Of a stretch of DNA of 41,919 bases, positions 1-9,339 are shown piece after piece (the first letter of the stretch is position 1; the number at the start of each line of letters is the position of its first letter). The notes under the pieces were generated by a model, which searched no databases, was not told the DNA's origin, and saw only the letters and a program-made list of their open reading frames with translations. Source of the DNA: Mesorhizobium sp. 65-26 (GTDB taxonomy: Bacteria; Pseudomonadota; Alphaproteobacteria; Rhizobiales; Rhizobiaceae); the NCBI GenBank assembly GCA_001899205.1, contig MKVL01000036.1:9528-51446 (forward strand). Reading direction: 5' to 3'. A program made the translations under genes and the position numbers.

Positions 1-740
1 GCCTCGGCCGCGGCCTCGTTCAGCTCAGCCTGGGCGGCGAGCCCGGCCGGCGAGAGATCAAACTGGGGAGGTTGGGCCGCGGGCTCGACGGCGAAGGTCG
101 GCTCGGCCGGCTGTGCGGGTTCGGCCTGCGGCTGGGGCTGCTCGTTGCGGCGCTCACGCTGCCCGCCATGCTCGCCGCGATGGCCATTCTGGCCGTAGCC
201 GCCATTCTGGCGCCCTTCGCGGTGCCGGCCGCCATTGCCGTCGCGGCCGTTGTTGCCACGGTTTTCCCGGTTGCCGTCCTGGTTGAGCGAGACTTCCGCC
301 GGCATGCCTTCGATCACCGGCTGCGGCCCCGCGCCATGGTTGACGGCCTGGGCCGGCGCGTCGGAGACCGAATTGCCGACAGTATCGAACTCGTCGCGAT
401 CCTCATCGGCGTCGTCGTCGAAATCATCGCGGTTGTGCTGGACGTTCTGGATCGGCATCTGCGCCTGCGCGGCGGCAATGATGCGATTGTAGTGCTCGGC
501 GTGCTGAAGGTAGTTTTCAGCCATCACCCTGTCGCCGGAGCTTTGCGCGTCACGTGCCAGGGCAGCGTATTTCTCGGCGATCTGCTGAGCCGAGCCGCGG
601 ATCTTCACGTCCGGGCCATTGCTCTCATAGTTGCGGGTCAGCGGGTTCGGGCCCTTGCGGTTGTTGTTGTTATTATTATTGCCACCGCCGCCATTGTTGT
701 TGCGACCGCGCATGCGCCTGTTCTGCTGTTGTGGCCTCAT
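1..740 (-). CDS. DUF4167 domain protein, Asn/Gly/Arg-rich (C-terminus outside window)
   Basis: About 246 residues are visible; the gene runs off the left edge. The ATG at 738-740 follows an AGAG-type ribosome site. Residues ~1-30 are Arg/Asn/Gly-rich with a run of seven asparagines. Residues ~30-95 form the conserved part, predicted helical, covering the N-P-L-T-R-N-Y-E-S start and the A-E-K-Y-A-A-L-A-R and Y-L-Q-H-A-E-H-Y segments. An acidic stretch (~105-120) and a long Gln/Asn/Gly/Arg/Pro-rich disordered tail follow. This is the DUF4167 architecture found in alphaproteobacteria; its biochemical role is unknown to me. The RGG-like and Asn-rich composition suggests RNA binding or condensate behaviour, which is inference only. 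It lies downstream of prfA-prmC on the same strand, but a 312-base gap suggests its own promoter. Confidence 0.85.
   Translation of the reverse strand, partial: MRPQQQNRRMRGRNNNGGGGNNNNNNNRKGPNPLTRNYESNGPDVKIRGSAQQIAEKYAALARDAQSSGDRVMAENYLQHAEHYNRIIAAAQAQMPIQNVQHNRDDFDDDADEDRDEFDTVGNSVSDAPAQAVNHGAGPQPVIEGMPAEVSLNQDGNRENRGNNGRDGNGGRHREGRQNGGYGQNGHRGEHGGQRERRNEQPQPQAEPAQPAEPTFAVEPAAQPPQFDLSPAGLAAQAELNEAAAE
660..680 (-). repeat. In-frame AAT/AAC trinucleotide tract coding for poly-Asn
   Basis: On the minus strand three AAT codons are followed by four AAC codons, giving seven asparagines near the N-terminus of the DUF4167 protein. A GGC/GGT glycine run and further AAC/AAT codons lie just upstream in the gene. 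Change in copy number would alter protein length without shifting the frame. Confidence 0.8.
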
Positions 741-1052
741 CAAACTCTCTTCATTTTGAAATTTTCGAAAAGCCCTACACGGACGGAGGCGCTCATGCGG
801 CCAGCCGTTTCGTTTCTTCACCGGCGTTCGCCCGCATCGATTGCGCTGGCGCCACGTGTCATCCTGTTCCGGTTACATCACTTGCCGGACGATTCCCGCA
901 CGAAGCTTGGGCGTCGTTTTCGCAAGAAGGCAGCTATTTCCAAGGAAGACCGAATCGCTAAGAGCACTGCCTGCTTCGTCTCATCCGGTTAGGGCGACCC
1001 TAGCGGCATTCCCTGACCTTGCCAAGCGCTTTTTTGCGCTGCGTCAAGGCTT
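741..1052. other. 312-base intergenic region upstream of the DUF4167 gene
   Basis: I see no convincing gene here. It should hold the 3' end signal of prmC and the promoter and leader of the DUF4167 gene. The only structure noticed is a weak hairpin at 1025-1040: a five-base AGCGC/GCGCT stem with a loop of six T, which might end prmC transcription. No clear -35/-10 pair was found. Confidence 0.5.
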
Positions 1053-1922
1053 TCACCGTTCGAAGATCAGAGCCCTGTCGTTTCCTCCGAGATCGGCAAA
1101 CGCGCCGCCGACACGATAGCCGGCATCGACAAAAATGCCGGCGACGTCGCTGCGCTGGTTGTATCCGATCTCGACCGCCACGCGGCCTTCGCTTTCCAAG
1201 AAACCTGCCGCCCTGGCGGCTATGACCCTATAGGGATCCAATCCATCAGCGCCGCCATCCAAGGCCAGGCGCGGGTCGAAATCGCGGACCTCGTCCTGCA
1301 GATTTCCAATGTCCTGAGACGGTATGTAGGGAGGATTTGCGGCAATTAAATGGTATCGGCCGGAAACTTTTTCGAACCAGTCGGAACGCAGCGCCGTGAA
1401 CCGGTCGGCAAGACCGAGATGCCGGGCATTTCGCGTCGCCGTGGCGAGCGCTTCCTCGGACAGGTCCACGCCGGTGGCCCTTGCGTTTGCGACCACGCTG
1501 AGCAGCGTCAGCGCGATCGCGCCGGTGCCGGTGCCTAGGTCGAGGATGTGGCACTGGCCTTGGCGTTGGGCGGTTCCCTTCACGAAGGGCAGGACGGCGT
1601 CGATCAGCGTCTCCGTGTCTGGGCGCGGTTCCAGCGTCTCTGCCGACAGGAACAGCCGCAACCCGTAGAATTCACGGTAACCGAGAATGCGATGCGCCGG
1701 TTCGCCGGCGAGACGCCGCGCCAGCGCGGACTCCACCGCCTCCACAACTGGCCGGGCGATCGGCATCTGTGGTTCGGTGATCGACTGCGTCCGCGTGGTG
1801 CCCGAGAAATGCTCGACCAGAAGCCGCGCATCCAGCGCCGCGTCCGGCAGGCCCGCGGCCTCGAGCCGTGACCGCGCCGCTCGCAACAGCGGCCCGAGCG
1901 CGGCTGGCAGATGGTCAGCCAT
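1053..1922 (-). CDS. prmC: Peptide chain release factor N5-glutamine methyltransferase
   Basis: A 289-residue cytoplasmic enzyme that methylates the Gln of the GGQ motif in release factors, using S-adenosylmethionine. An N-terminal helical substrate-binding domain (~1-80) is followed by a Rossmann methyltransferase fold with motif I D-L-G-T-G-T-G (~128-134) and the diagnostic N-P-P-Y at ~196-199. Length is normal for HemK/PrmC. The start overlaps the last 8 bases of prfA (1915-1922), so translation is probably coupled to its substrate gene, a common arrangement. The ATG at 1922 begins M-A-D-H-L-P, with a weak GGGC-type ribosome site inside the prfA end. Confidence 0.95.
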   Translation of the reverse strand: MADHLPAALGPLLRAARSRLEAAGLPDAALDARLLVEHFSGTTRTQSITEPQMPIARPVVEAVESALARRLAGEPAHRILGYREFYGLRLFLSAETLEPRPDTETLIDAVLPFVKGTAQRQGQCHILDLGTGTGAIALTLLSVVANARATGVDLSEEALATATRNARHLGLADRFTALRSDWFEKVSGRYHLIAANPPYIPSQDIGNLQDEVRDFDPRLALDGGADGLDPYRVIAARAAGFLESEGRVAVEIGYNQRSDVAGIFVDAGYRVGGAFADLGGNDRALIFER

Positions 1923-2994
1923 CGATGCCCATGTCGGCGAGAAGCTTCGACTGGTGATCGGCGATCAGCGCGTCGATGACCTCGTCGAGTTCGCCCATCA
2001 TCACCCGGTCGAGCTTGTAGAGGGTGAGGTTGATGCGATGGTCGGTGACGCGCCCCTGCGGAAAATTATAGGTGCGGATGCGCTCTGAACGATCACCGGA
2101 GCCGACCTGGGACTTGCGCGATTCCGAGCGCTCCTCGTCGGCCTTGCTGCGTTCGAGGTCATAGAGCCTGGCGCGCAGGATCTGCATGGCGCGCGCCCGG
2201 TTCTGGTGCTGCGACTTCTCGGCCTGCACCACCATGATGCCGGTCGGCAGATGGGTGATGCGCACCGCCGAGTCGGTGGTGTTGACGTGCTGGCCGCCGG
2301 AGCCGGACGCCCGCATCGTATCGATGCGTATGTCCTCGGCGCGAATCTCGATGTCGACTTCCTCGGCCTCGGGCAGCACCGCGACCGTCGCGGCCGAGGT
2401 GTGGATGCGCCCGCCCGCCTCCGTCTCCGGCACGCGCTGCACGCGGTGCACGCCGGATTCGAACTTCAGATGCGCGAACACGCCCTTGCCGGAGACCGAG
2501 GCGATGATTTCCTTGTAGCCGCCGACATCGCCGTCGCTGGCCGAGACGACCTCAAACCGCCAGCCTCGGCCGGCGGCATAGCGCTCGTACATGCGGAACA
2601 GATCGCCCGCGAAGAGAGCGGCCTCGTCGCCGCCGGTGCCGGCGCGGATTTCCAGGATGGCGTTTCTCTCGTCCGCCGCGTCCTTGGGCAGAAGCAGGAT
2701 CTGGATGTCCTTCTGCAGCGCCTCGATCCGATCCTTGACGCCGGGCAGGTCTGCCTCCGCGAGATCGCGCATCTCGGCGTCCGTACCCTTGTCGGCGAGC
2801 ATCGCCTCGAGATCGTCCATCTCGTGCTCGGCGGCGCGCAGCGCCCTGATCTTGCCGACCATATCCTGGATGTCGGCATATTCGGACGCCATCCTGACAT
2901 AGGCATCGGCGGAAGGACCGGCCGACATCTGCGCCTCGAGCATGTCGAAACGCTTGACGACTTGATCCATACGATCGCGGGGCAGGTTAATCAT
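1915..2994 (-). CDS. prfA: Peptide chain release factor 1
   Basis: A 359-residue class I release factor that reads UAA and UAG and triggers peptidyl-tRNA hydrolysis on the ribosome. The catalytic G-G-Q lies at about 233-235 in G-S-G-G-Q-H-V-N. The stop-codon-reading tripeptide is P-E-T, in the [13 protein letters not shown] segment, matching the P-x-T of RF1. Length is typical. It sits 113 bases downstream of ptsP on the same strand and overlaps prmC by 8 bases. The Gln of GGQ is the expected PrmC target. Confidence 0.97.
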   Translation of the reverse strand: MINLPRDRMDQVVKRFDMLEAQMSAGPSADAYVRMASEYADIQDMVGKIRALRAAEHEMDDLEAMLADKGTDAEMRDLAEADLPGVKDRIEALQKDIQILLLPKDAADERNAILEIRAGTGGDEAALFAGDLFRMYERYAAGRGWRFEVVSASDGDVGGYKEIIASVSGKGVFAHLKFESGVHRVQRVPETEAGGRIHTSAATVAVLPEAEEVDIEIRAEDIRIDTMRASGSGGQHVNTTDSAVRITHLPTGIMVVQAEKSQHQNRARAMQILRARLYDLERSKADEERSESRKSQVGSGDRSERIRTYNFPQGRVTDHRINLTLYKLDRVMMGELDEVIDALIADHQSKLLADMGIDG

Positions 2995-3107
2995 GGCGCA
3001 ACGCTAGAGTACCTTGCAACCAGGTGAAACTACCTGGCGCCGCGCAAATGCGGCTAAATCAAATAGATAGAGTGGAACGGCCGACACCATTTTCAACGCG
3101 TCCCGCT

Positions 3108-5381
3108 CTACAATGGGATCGAACGGTCGTCGGCAAAGGCCTGCAGCAGCGCGCGCATCGGCACCCGCTGCGTCGGCGCCATGAGGTTGTCGGCGAAGAA
3201 TGCCTGCAATTCCTCAAGCCGCAGCTCCGTCAGCATCGCCTTGACCGGGCCGATCGAGGCGGCCGACATGGAAATCGACCGGTAACCGAGACCGATCAGC
3301 GCCATCGCCGAGATTGGCTTGCCGGCGAGCTCGCCGCACAGCGTCACCGGCGTGTTGTTGCGGGCCCCGGCATCGGCAATCTGCTTCAGCACTCTGAGGA
3401 ACGGCGCAGATAGCGGGTCGAAACGATCCGCGAGCTGCGTGTTGCCGCGATCGACCGCCATGACGAACTGGAACAGGTCGTTGGAGCCCACCGAAACGAA
3501 GTCGACCGCCTTCATCAGCTCGTCGAGCTGGAACAGCAGCGACGGCACCTCCAGCATCGCGCCGACCTTAAGGGTGTTCGGCAGATGATGGGCAAAGCGC
3601 GACAGATGCCGCACCTCGCGGTCGATGATCTCGCGCGCCTGCGCGATCTCGCCGAGCTCGGTCACCATCGGCAGCATCAGCTTGAGTTCACGCCCGCCGG
3701 CCGCCTTGAGCAGGGCGCGGATCTGCGTCCTGAGCAGGCCCGGCCGATCAAGCGTCAGGCGGATGGCCCGCCAGCCCAGCGCCGGATTCTCTTCCTGAAG
3801 CGCGCCCTTGAAATAGGGGAGCACCTTGTCGCCGCCGATGTCGATGGTGCGGAAAGTGACCGGCTTGCCGCGCGCCGCGTCGAGCACGTCGCGGTAGAGC
3901 TTCTCCTGCGCCTCGGCGCGCGGGAAGGTGGAAGCGACCATGAATTGCAATTCGGTGCGGAACAGGCCGATGCCGGCGGCGCCCGCCTCGGCAAGCTGCG
4001 GCAGGTCGACGGCAAGGCCTGCGTTCATCAGCAGGTCGACCTGCATGCCGTCCTTGGTCAGCGACGGCTTCTTGCGCAACTCGCGATAGACTTCCTGCCG
4101 GCGGGCCCGGAATCGGACCTTTTCCGCATAGGCCGCCTCGAGATCGGCCTGCGGTCGCAGATGGATGGTGCCTTCCTCGCCGTCGACGATGATGGCATCG
4201 CCGTTTTCCGCCATGGAAACGGCGCCCTTCATCTGGCCGGCGACGGGGATCCCCATGGCGCGCGCCACGATGACGACGTGGCTGGTCGCCGCGCCGTCCT
4301 CCAGCACCACGCCGCGCAGCTTGTCGCGGGGATAGTCGAGCAGCTCGGCCGCGCCCATCGAGCGGGCGACGATGATGGCGTCCTTGGGCAGCGCGGCCGC
4401 GACATCCTCCGGTCCGCGCCCCATCAGCTGGCGCAGCAGCCGGTTCGCGAGGTCGTCGAAGTCGCTCATCCGCTCGCGCAGATAGGGATCGGTCATGTGC
4501 AGCATGCGGGCGCGCATGTCGCTCTGCACCTTCTCCACCGCCGCCTCGGCCGTCAGGCCGTTGCGGATCGCCTCCTCCAGCCGCCGCACCCAGCCGCGAT
4601 CGTTGGCGAACATGCGATAGGCTTCCAGCACCTGGCGATGCTCACCCTCGAAGGCGACGTCGCGGCGCTCCAGCATGTCGTCGATGGAGAGCCTGAGCGA
4701 GCCGAGCGAGGCCTCCAGCCGGCGGACCTCCTCCTCGCTGTCCTCGTTGAACAGGTTGGTGACGACGATACGCGGCTCGTGCAGCACGACATGGCCGAGG
4801 CCGACACCGTCATTGAAGGACAGGCCGGTGAAGCTGACCGGGCGCCGCAGGTCGAGTTCCAGGCCCGGCCGCGTGAGCCGCGCGAGATCACCGGTGGCGA
4901 TCATCTCGGCGATCACCATCGCCGTGGTTTCCAGCGCCTCGACCTCGTCGTCGCGATAGTGGCGCATGGTCTTGTTCTGCACGACCAGGACGCCGAGCGT
5001 GCGCCCTGCCCTGAGCACCGGCACGCCGAGGAAGGAGTTGTAGATCTCCTCGCCGGTTTCTGGCAGGTAGGCGAAGGCGGGGTGTTCCTGCGCGTTGGAA
5101 AGGTTGAGCGGCCGCGCGCTGGCGGCGATGGTGCCGACCAGGCCCTGTCCGAGTCTCAACTGCGCGAGGTGGACGGCGTTCGGGTTCAGACCTTCGGTGG
5201 CATAGAGCTCCAGCACCGAGTCGGCGCGCAGCACGTAGAGCGAGCAAACTTCGGCGACCATGTTGGAGGCGATGTCGCGCACGATCCGGTCGAGCCGCTC
5301 CTGCGGCTCCAGCGGCTCCTGCATGAGTTCGCGGAGCCGTTTCAGCAGAACGCGCGGGCCGCTGGCCGTATCACGCATCAC
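3108..5381 (-). CDS. ptsP: Phosphoenolpyruvate-protein phosphotransferase PtsP (EI-Ntr)
   Basis: A 757-residue first enzyme of the nitrogen-related PTS, passing phosphate from phosphoenolpyruvate to NPr. An N-terminal GAF sensory domain (~20-160) precedes the EI helical domain and the phosphohistidine domain. The active-site His is in G-A-A-T-S-H-V-V-I-V-A-R-A-M-G-I-P. The PEP-binding TIM barrel follows, with I-G-L-F-R-T-E-L and the C-terminal T-L-C-G-E-L-A Cys motif. The GAF fusion and length mark it as PtsP rather than sugar-PTS EI. The start is a GTG (5379-5381) immediately followed by ATG (5376-5378). The GGAG at 5390-5393 is 8 bases from the GTG and 11 from the ATG. It lies 77 bases downstream of lysC. 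Confidence 0.95.
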   Translation of the reverse strand: MMRDTASGPRVLLKRLRELMQEPLEPQERLDRIVRDIASNMVAEVCSLYVLRADSVLELYATEGLNPNAVHLAQLRLGQGLVGTIAASARPLNLSNAQEHPAFAYLPETGEEIYNSFLGVPVLRAGRTLGVLVVQNKTMRHYRDDEVEALETTAMVIAEMIATGDLARLTRPGLELDLRRPVSFTGLSFNDGVGLGHVVLHEPRIVVTNLFNEDSEEEVRRLEASLGSLRLSIDDMLERRDVAFEGEHRQVLEAYRMFANDRGWVRRLEEAIRNGLTAEAAVEKVQSDMRARMLHMTDPYLRERMSDFDDLANRLLRQLMGRGPEDVAAALPKDAIIVARSMGAAELLDYPRDKLRGVVLEDGAATSHVVIVARAMGIPVAGQMKGAVSMAENGDAIIVDGEEGTIHLRPQADLEAAYAEKVRFRARRQEVYRELRKKPSLTKDGMQVDLLMNAGLAVDLPQLAEAGAAGIGLFRTELQFMVASTFPRAEAQEKLYRDVLDAARGKPVTFRTIDIGGDKVLPYFKGALQEENPALGWRAIRLTLDRPGLLRTQIRALLKAAGGRELKLMLPMVTELGEIAQAREIIDREVRHLSRFAHHLPNTLKVGAMLEVPSLLFQLDELMKAVDFVSVGSNDLFQFVMAVDRGNTQLADRFDPLSAPFLRVLKQIADAGARNNTPVTLCGELAGKPISAMALIGLGYRSISMSAASIGPVKAMLTELRLEELQAFFADNLMAPTQRVPMRALLQAFADDRSIPL

Positions 5382-5458
5382 GGCTTCATCTCCAATGGCT
5401 TCTGAACCGGTGCAGCTTCCTCGCGCACCGGCACAAACGCAACAACTGACTCAGTCTC

Positions 5459-6712
5459 TTACTGCTTATCCAGACCGTAGACGGAATGCAAAGTGCGAAC
5501 GGCGAGTTCGGTGTACGGACCGTCGATCAGTATCGAAATCTTGATCTCGGACGTGGTGATCGCCCGGATGTTGATGGACTTCTCGGCCAGCGCCTTGAAG
5601 GCGGTGGCCGCGACACCGGCGTGGCTGCGCATGCCGATGCCGATGACCGATACTTTCGACATGCCGGCCTCGTGCTGCACCACGTCGTAGCCGACTTCCG
5701 GCTTGAGCCGCTCCAGCACGGCCAGCGCCTTGTCGACGTCGCCGGACGGCACGGTGAAGGTCATGTCGGTCAGCTTGCCGTCCTCGGAAATGTTCTGGAC
5801 GATCATGTCGACATTGATGTTGGCCTCGGCCAGCGGGCCGAAGATGCCGGCGGCGACGCCTGGGCGATCGCCGACGCGGCGCAGCGAAATCTGCGCTTCG
5901 TCCTTGGCGTAGGCAATTCCGGTGACGACCTGCTGTTCCACGATCTCTTCCTCGTCGCAAATGAGCGTTCCGGGCGGATTGAGCAAATCCCCCATTCCGG
6001 GCGCGTCGGGATCGTCGAAGGACGATCGCACGAAGGTACGCACCCTGTGCACCATGGCAAGCTCGACCGAGCGCACCTGCAGCACCTTGGCGCCCAGCGA
6101 GGCCATCTCGAGCATTTCCTCGAAGGATATCTTGTTCAGCCGCCGCGCCTTCGGCTCGATGCGCGGATCGGTGGTGTAGACCCCATCGACGTCCGTGTAG
6201 ATATCGCAGCGGTCGGCCTTGACCGCCGCCGCGATGGCCACGGCGCTGGTGTCTGAACCACCACGCCCGAGCGTGGCGATGCGGTTGTCCGGTCCGATGC
6301 CCTGGAAGCCGGCGATGACGGCCACCTGGCCCTCGCCGAAGCGCTTGATCAGGAACGCGCCGTCGATGTCGAGGATGCGCGCCGCGCCATGGGCGTTGTC
6401 GGTCTTGATCGGAATCTGCCAGCCCTGCCAGGAACGGGCATGGATGCCCATGTTCTGCAGCGCGATCGCAAGCAGGCCGGCCGTGACCTGCTCGCCGGAG
6501 GCGACGACGGCGTCGTACTCGCGCGCGTCATGCATGGGCGAAGCCTCGCGGGTCCAGGCCACCAGCTCGTTGGTCTTGCCGGCCATCGCCGAGACCACGA
6601 CCGCGACCTCGTGGCCGGCGTCAACCTCGCGTTTGACATGGCGCGCCACGTTGCGGATGCGGGCGATGTCGGCGACGGATGTTCCGCCGAATTTCATCAC
6701 GATGCGCGCCAT
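5459..6712 (-). CDS. lysC: Aspartate kinase
   Basis: A 417-residue enzyme that phosphorylates aspartate, the first step to Lys, Thr, Met and diaminopimelate. The kinase domain begins M-A-R-I-V-M-K-F-G-G-T-S, the K-F-G-G-T-S being the nucleotide-binding motif. Two C-terminal ACT domains (~260-410) would bind feedback inhibitors. The frame is open upstream to 6862, but those 50 residues do not look like the family and the K-F-G-G motif belongs close to the N-terminus, so ATG 6712 was chosen. An AAAGG lies about 13 bases upstream, a loose ribosome site. lysC followed by ptsP, prfA and prmC is, to my knowledge, a usual rhizobial order. Confidence 0.95.
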   Translation of the reverse strand: MARIVMKFGGTSVADIARIRNVARHVKREVDAGHEVAVVVSAMAGKTNELVAWTREASPMHDAREYDAVVASGEQVTAGLLAIALQNMGIHARSWQGWQIPIKTDNAHGAARILDIDGAFLIKRFGEGQVAVIAGFQGIGPDNRIATLGRGGSDTSAVAIAAAVKADRCDIYTDVDGVYTTDPRIEPKARRLNKISFEEMLEMASLGAKVLQVRSVELAMVHRVRTFVRSSFDDPDAPGMGDLLNPPGTLICDEEEIVEQQVVTGIAYAKDEAQISLRRVGDRPGVAAGIFGPLAEANINVDMIVQNISEDGKLTDMTFTVPSGDVDKALAVLERLKPEVGYDVVQHEAGMSKVSVIGIGMRSHAGVAATAFKALAEKSINIRAITTSEIKISILIDGPYTELAVRTLHSVYGLDKQ

Positions 6713-6920
6713 GGAAGCGAGATGCCTTTGACTGAATGCCCGAATACGGGCGGAAGATGGGAAACGACCGGTTGTGCCGGCCGTTGAACGCGCGGCCTCC
6801 TTAGCCAAATGATCATCATTTCGCAAGGCTGCGGGTTTGACGCTCGCCAACGCCGATTTCACGAAATCGAGACGAGCCTGCGGACCGCATCCGGCATGGC
6901 CATCCGTGGGTGCGGCGGGG

Positions 6921-9182
6921 TCAGCTCTCGCCGCCGCTGCGCCGCCGGCCGATGTCGATCATTTCGAGCCCGGTAACGACGCGGTCGCGCCCTTCCGCCT
7001 TGGCCTTGTAGAGCGCGTGGTCGGCAGCGTTGACGATCTCCGTCCAGGTGGCCCCCAATTCCGGAAAAGCCGCGACGCCGAAGGACGCCGTGATGGTGCC
7101 CAGCGTGCGGCCGCGATGCGTCAGATGCAGCTGCTTGATCGCCTTGCGCAGGGCTTCGGCGCGCTCGGCGCCGTCGGCGAGCGACGTCCCGGGCATCATC
7201 AGCGCGAATTCCTCGCCGCCGTAGCGCGACACCACATCGCTTTCCCTGGCATGGTCGAGCAGCGTGCCGGCCACCTGCTTGAGCACGAGGTCGCCCGCCT
7301 CGTGGCCGAACGTGTCGTTGAACTGCTTGAAATGATCGACGTCGAGCATGATGAACGCCATCGGTTGACCGGACCGCTCCATGCGCCTCAGTTCGCGACT
7401 GCTCGTCTCCTCCAGGTAACGCCGGTTGTAGAGGCCGGTGTTCGGGTCGCGGATAGACTGCTGCCGCAGCGTTTCGCGCAGGCGAAGATTGGCGAGCGCC
7501 AGCGCCAGCGTGTCGGCGACGCCGCGCAGCACCTGCTCCCGCTCGACGAGCCAGCCCGGCCTTTCGGCGGCGTTGGGCTCGCACAGGTGCAGGATGCCGA
7601 GCGTTTCGCCCTGCGCGGCAAGCGGCATGCACACATAGCCGCGGTCGCCATCATCGGTGATGTGATTGCAGCGCGGCGTCAGCATGCCCGGACCGGCGAC
7701 ATGTTGCTGGCCTCGCCGCAGCGCCCAGCAATCCTCCGGCGCGAACTGGCCGACGCTAGACCGGACCGGACCCCAGCTCGCCATTTCCTCGACGAGGTTG
7801 CGCGAGGCGCTGGTCAGATGAACGGAACCGCTCAAGCCGGTGAAGAAATCCGGCATCGCCGACCCGACCACCGAAAACGCTTCCTGGAAGGTGACGCAGG
7901 CCTGCAGCAGTTCGCCGAGCCTGACCAGACGGGTCGTGGCTTCCGAGGTCACCCGAAGCTCGCGGTTCAGCACCGCCAGTTCCTCGGCACGATCGCTCAC
8001 CGCCTGTTCGGCGCTGCGCAACTCGCCGATGTCGCTCAGCGTCAGCACGATGCCGCCGCCGGCGCGGTTGAGCGGATTGCAGCTCGCGATCACCGGCAAT
8101 TGCGACCCGCCCGGCTTCACCAGCCGGACTTCGGCCTGATGCCGCCGGCCCGTGGACAGGGCCAGCTCGACAGGAGAGGCGCCCTGTGTGAACTCGCTTC
8201 CCGAAGCCGCCCGCATGTCCAGCACGGACCGCCAGTCCTTGCCTTCCATCCTGTCGCTGCGCCGCCCCGCTATTTCCGCCGCCGCCGGATTGGCGCTCAC
8301 CATCCGGCCCTCGCCGTCGATGACGGCGATCCCCTCCGCCACGGTGTGGACGATGTCCTCGATATAGGCCTTTTGCTCGACCAGTTGCCGGCGCGAGGCT
8401 TCAAGCTCCGAGGCCATGGCGTCGAAACCCTTCGCCACCTGGCCGAACTCGTCGTTGGAGGTGCGCCCGATACGGGCACCGGCATCGCCGCGCGTCAGCG
8501 ATTCGATGCCCCGATTGAGGCCGGAAAGGCCCGCGCCGAAGCCACGCAACAGCAAAAAACCGGAAATCGCCGCGATCAGCACCGCGACAAGGGTGCTGAG
8601 ACCGACCAGCAGCAGCAGCTTGTCTGTCCGTTCCTGGGCCGCGGCCAGCAGCGGCGTGTACTCGAACAGGACGGCGCCGACGATCTTGCCGGGACTGTCC
8701 TCGATTGGAACCGCGACCAGGTTGGTCGGACGCGACACGTCCTTGCTGTTCTCGACGAAGGCGCGCGGCTCGCCATCGATCATCGTCCGGCCGATTTCGT
8801 TGCCGGCGTCGTGATCGAACGTCTTGCCGAGATTCTGCTCCTCGCCAGGAACATCCGCGAGAACGACCTTGTTGCGGTCCACCACCACAAGGTCGCGCTT
8901 CGAACCGGCATGCTGCAGCCTTACGAACTCGCGCAACGCCGCCGGTCTCTCGAACAGCGCGCCTGGCGTATCGGGCGCCTTGAAGGCTATCGTCTCCGCA
9001 AGTTGCCGTCCGACATCGGCGGCCTCGGCGAGCACAATCGATCGGGTCAGCGCAACATGGGAGAATATCGCGATGCCGCCGACAAGGCCTATCAGGGCCG
9101 CGGCGCTGGACAATGTCGCGATGATCTGGGTTCTGATGCGCACAAGGCCGTCTCGATACTCGGATGGCAATGTATATGCCAA
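6921..9182 (-). CDS. Membrane-bound diguanylate cyclase with HAMP, PAS and GAF domains
   Basis: A 753-residue sensor enzyme predicted to make c-di-GMP. One membrane helix (~20-42) and a second (~190-215) flank a periplasmic sensor region. HAMP (~215-265), PAS (~275-390) and GAF-like (~420-570) domains follow. The C-terminal GGDEF domain carries R-Y-G-G-E-E-F (~651-657), an active G-G-E-E-F signature, preceded five residues earlier by R-E-S-D, an inhibitory RxxD I-site. No EAL or HD-GYP domain is present. The start is uncertain: TTG at 9182 has AGGA only three bases away, and TTG 9170 or GTG 9143 are possible. The stimulus cannot be read from the sequence. Confidence 0.9.
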   Translation of the reverse strand: MAYTLPSEYRDGLVRIRTQIIATLSSAAALIGLVGGIAIFSHVALTRSIVLAEAADVGRQLAETIAFKAPDTPGALFERPAALREFVRLQHAGSKRDLVVVDRNKVVLADVPGEEQNLGKTFDHDAGNEIGRTMIDGEPRAFVENSKDVSRPTNLVAVPIEDSPGKIVGAVLFEYTPLLAAAQERTDKLLLLVGLSTLVAVLIAAISGFLLLRGFGAGLSGLNRGIESLTRGDAGARIGRTSNDEFGQVAKGFDAMASELEASRRQLVEQKAYIEDIVHTVAEGIAVIDGEGRMVSANPAAAEIAGRRSDRMEGKDWRSVLDMRAASGSEFTQGASPVELALSTGRRHQAEVRLVKPGGSQLPVIASCNPLNRAGGGIVLTLSDIGELRSAEQAVSDRAEELAVLNRELRVTSEATTRLVRLGELLQACVTFQEAFSVVGSAMPDFFTGLSGSVHLTSASRNLVEEMASWGPVRSSVGQFAPEDCWALRRGQQHVAGPGMLTPRCNHITDDGDRGYVCMPLAAQGETLGILHLCEPNAAERPGWLVEREQVLRGVADTLALALANLRLRETLRQQSIRDPNTGLYNRRYLEETSSRELRRMERSGQPMAFIMLDVDHFKQFNDTFGHEAGDLVLKQVAGTLLDHARESDVVSRYGGEEFALMMPGTSLADGAERAEALRKAIKQLHLTHRGRTLGTITASFGVAAFPELGATWTEIVNAADHALYKAKAEGRDRVVTGLEMIDIGRRRSGGES

Positions 9183-9268
9183 ATTCCTGCTGCGCGCCGC
9201 TAGATCATCAAGCTCGTAAATTTGATATTAAGCGAGACGTTCACGGCCAGCATCGGCTTCCTCATGGC

Positions 9269-9287
9269 GGCAGGTAAAAAACCTGCC
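9269..9287. other. Perfect hairpin in the divergent region upstream of ubiG
   Basis: GGCAGGT (9269-9275) and ACCTGCC (9281-9287) form a 7-bp stem with an all-A loop of five bases, 52 bases before the ubiG ATG. It lies between divergent genes, so it terminates no annotated gene. On the + strand it would fall in the ubiG leader or promoter; on the minus strand the loop is all T. It could be an operator, an attenuator-like leader element or the end of a short RNA. Confidence 0.5.
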
Positions 9288-9339
9288 TTGACTTTCGTCT
9301 CCCGGCACCCGACTTCCTACCGTTCCAGGAGACCCGCCC

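Noticed and set aside
3585-5405. A 606-codon open frame antisense to ptsP
   Set aside because: His/Arg/Gln-rich shadow composition; ptsP on the other strand has complete motifs.
6837-9203. A 788-codon open frame antisense to the diguanylate cyclase
   Set aside because: Same shadow composition; the cyclase strand carries all recognisable domains.
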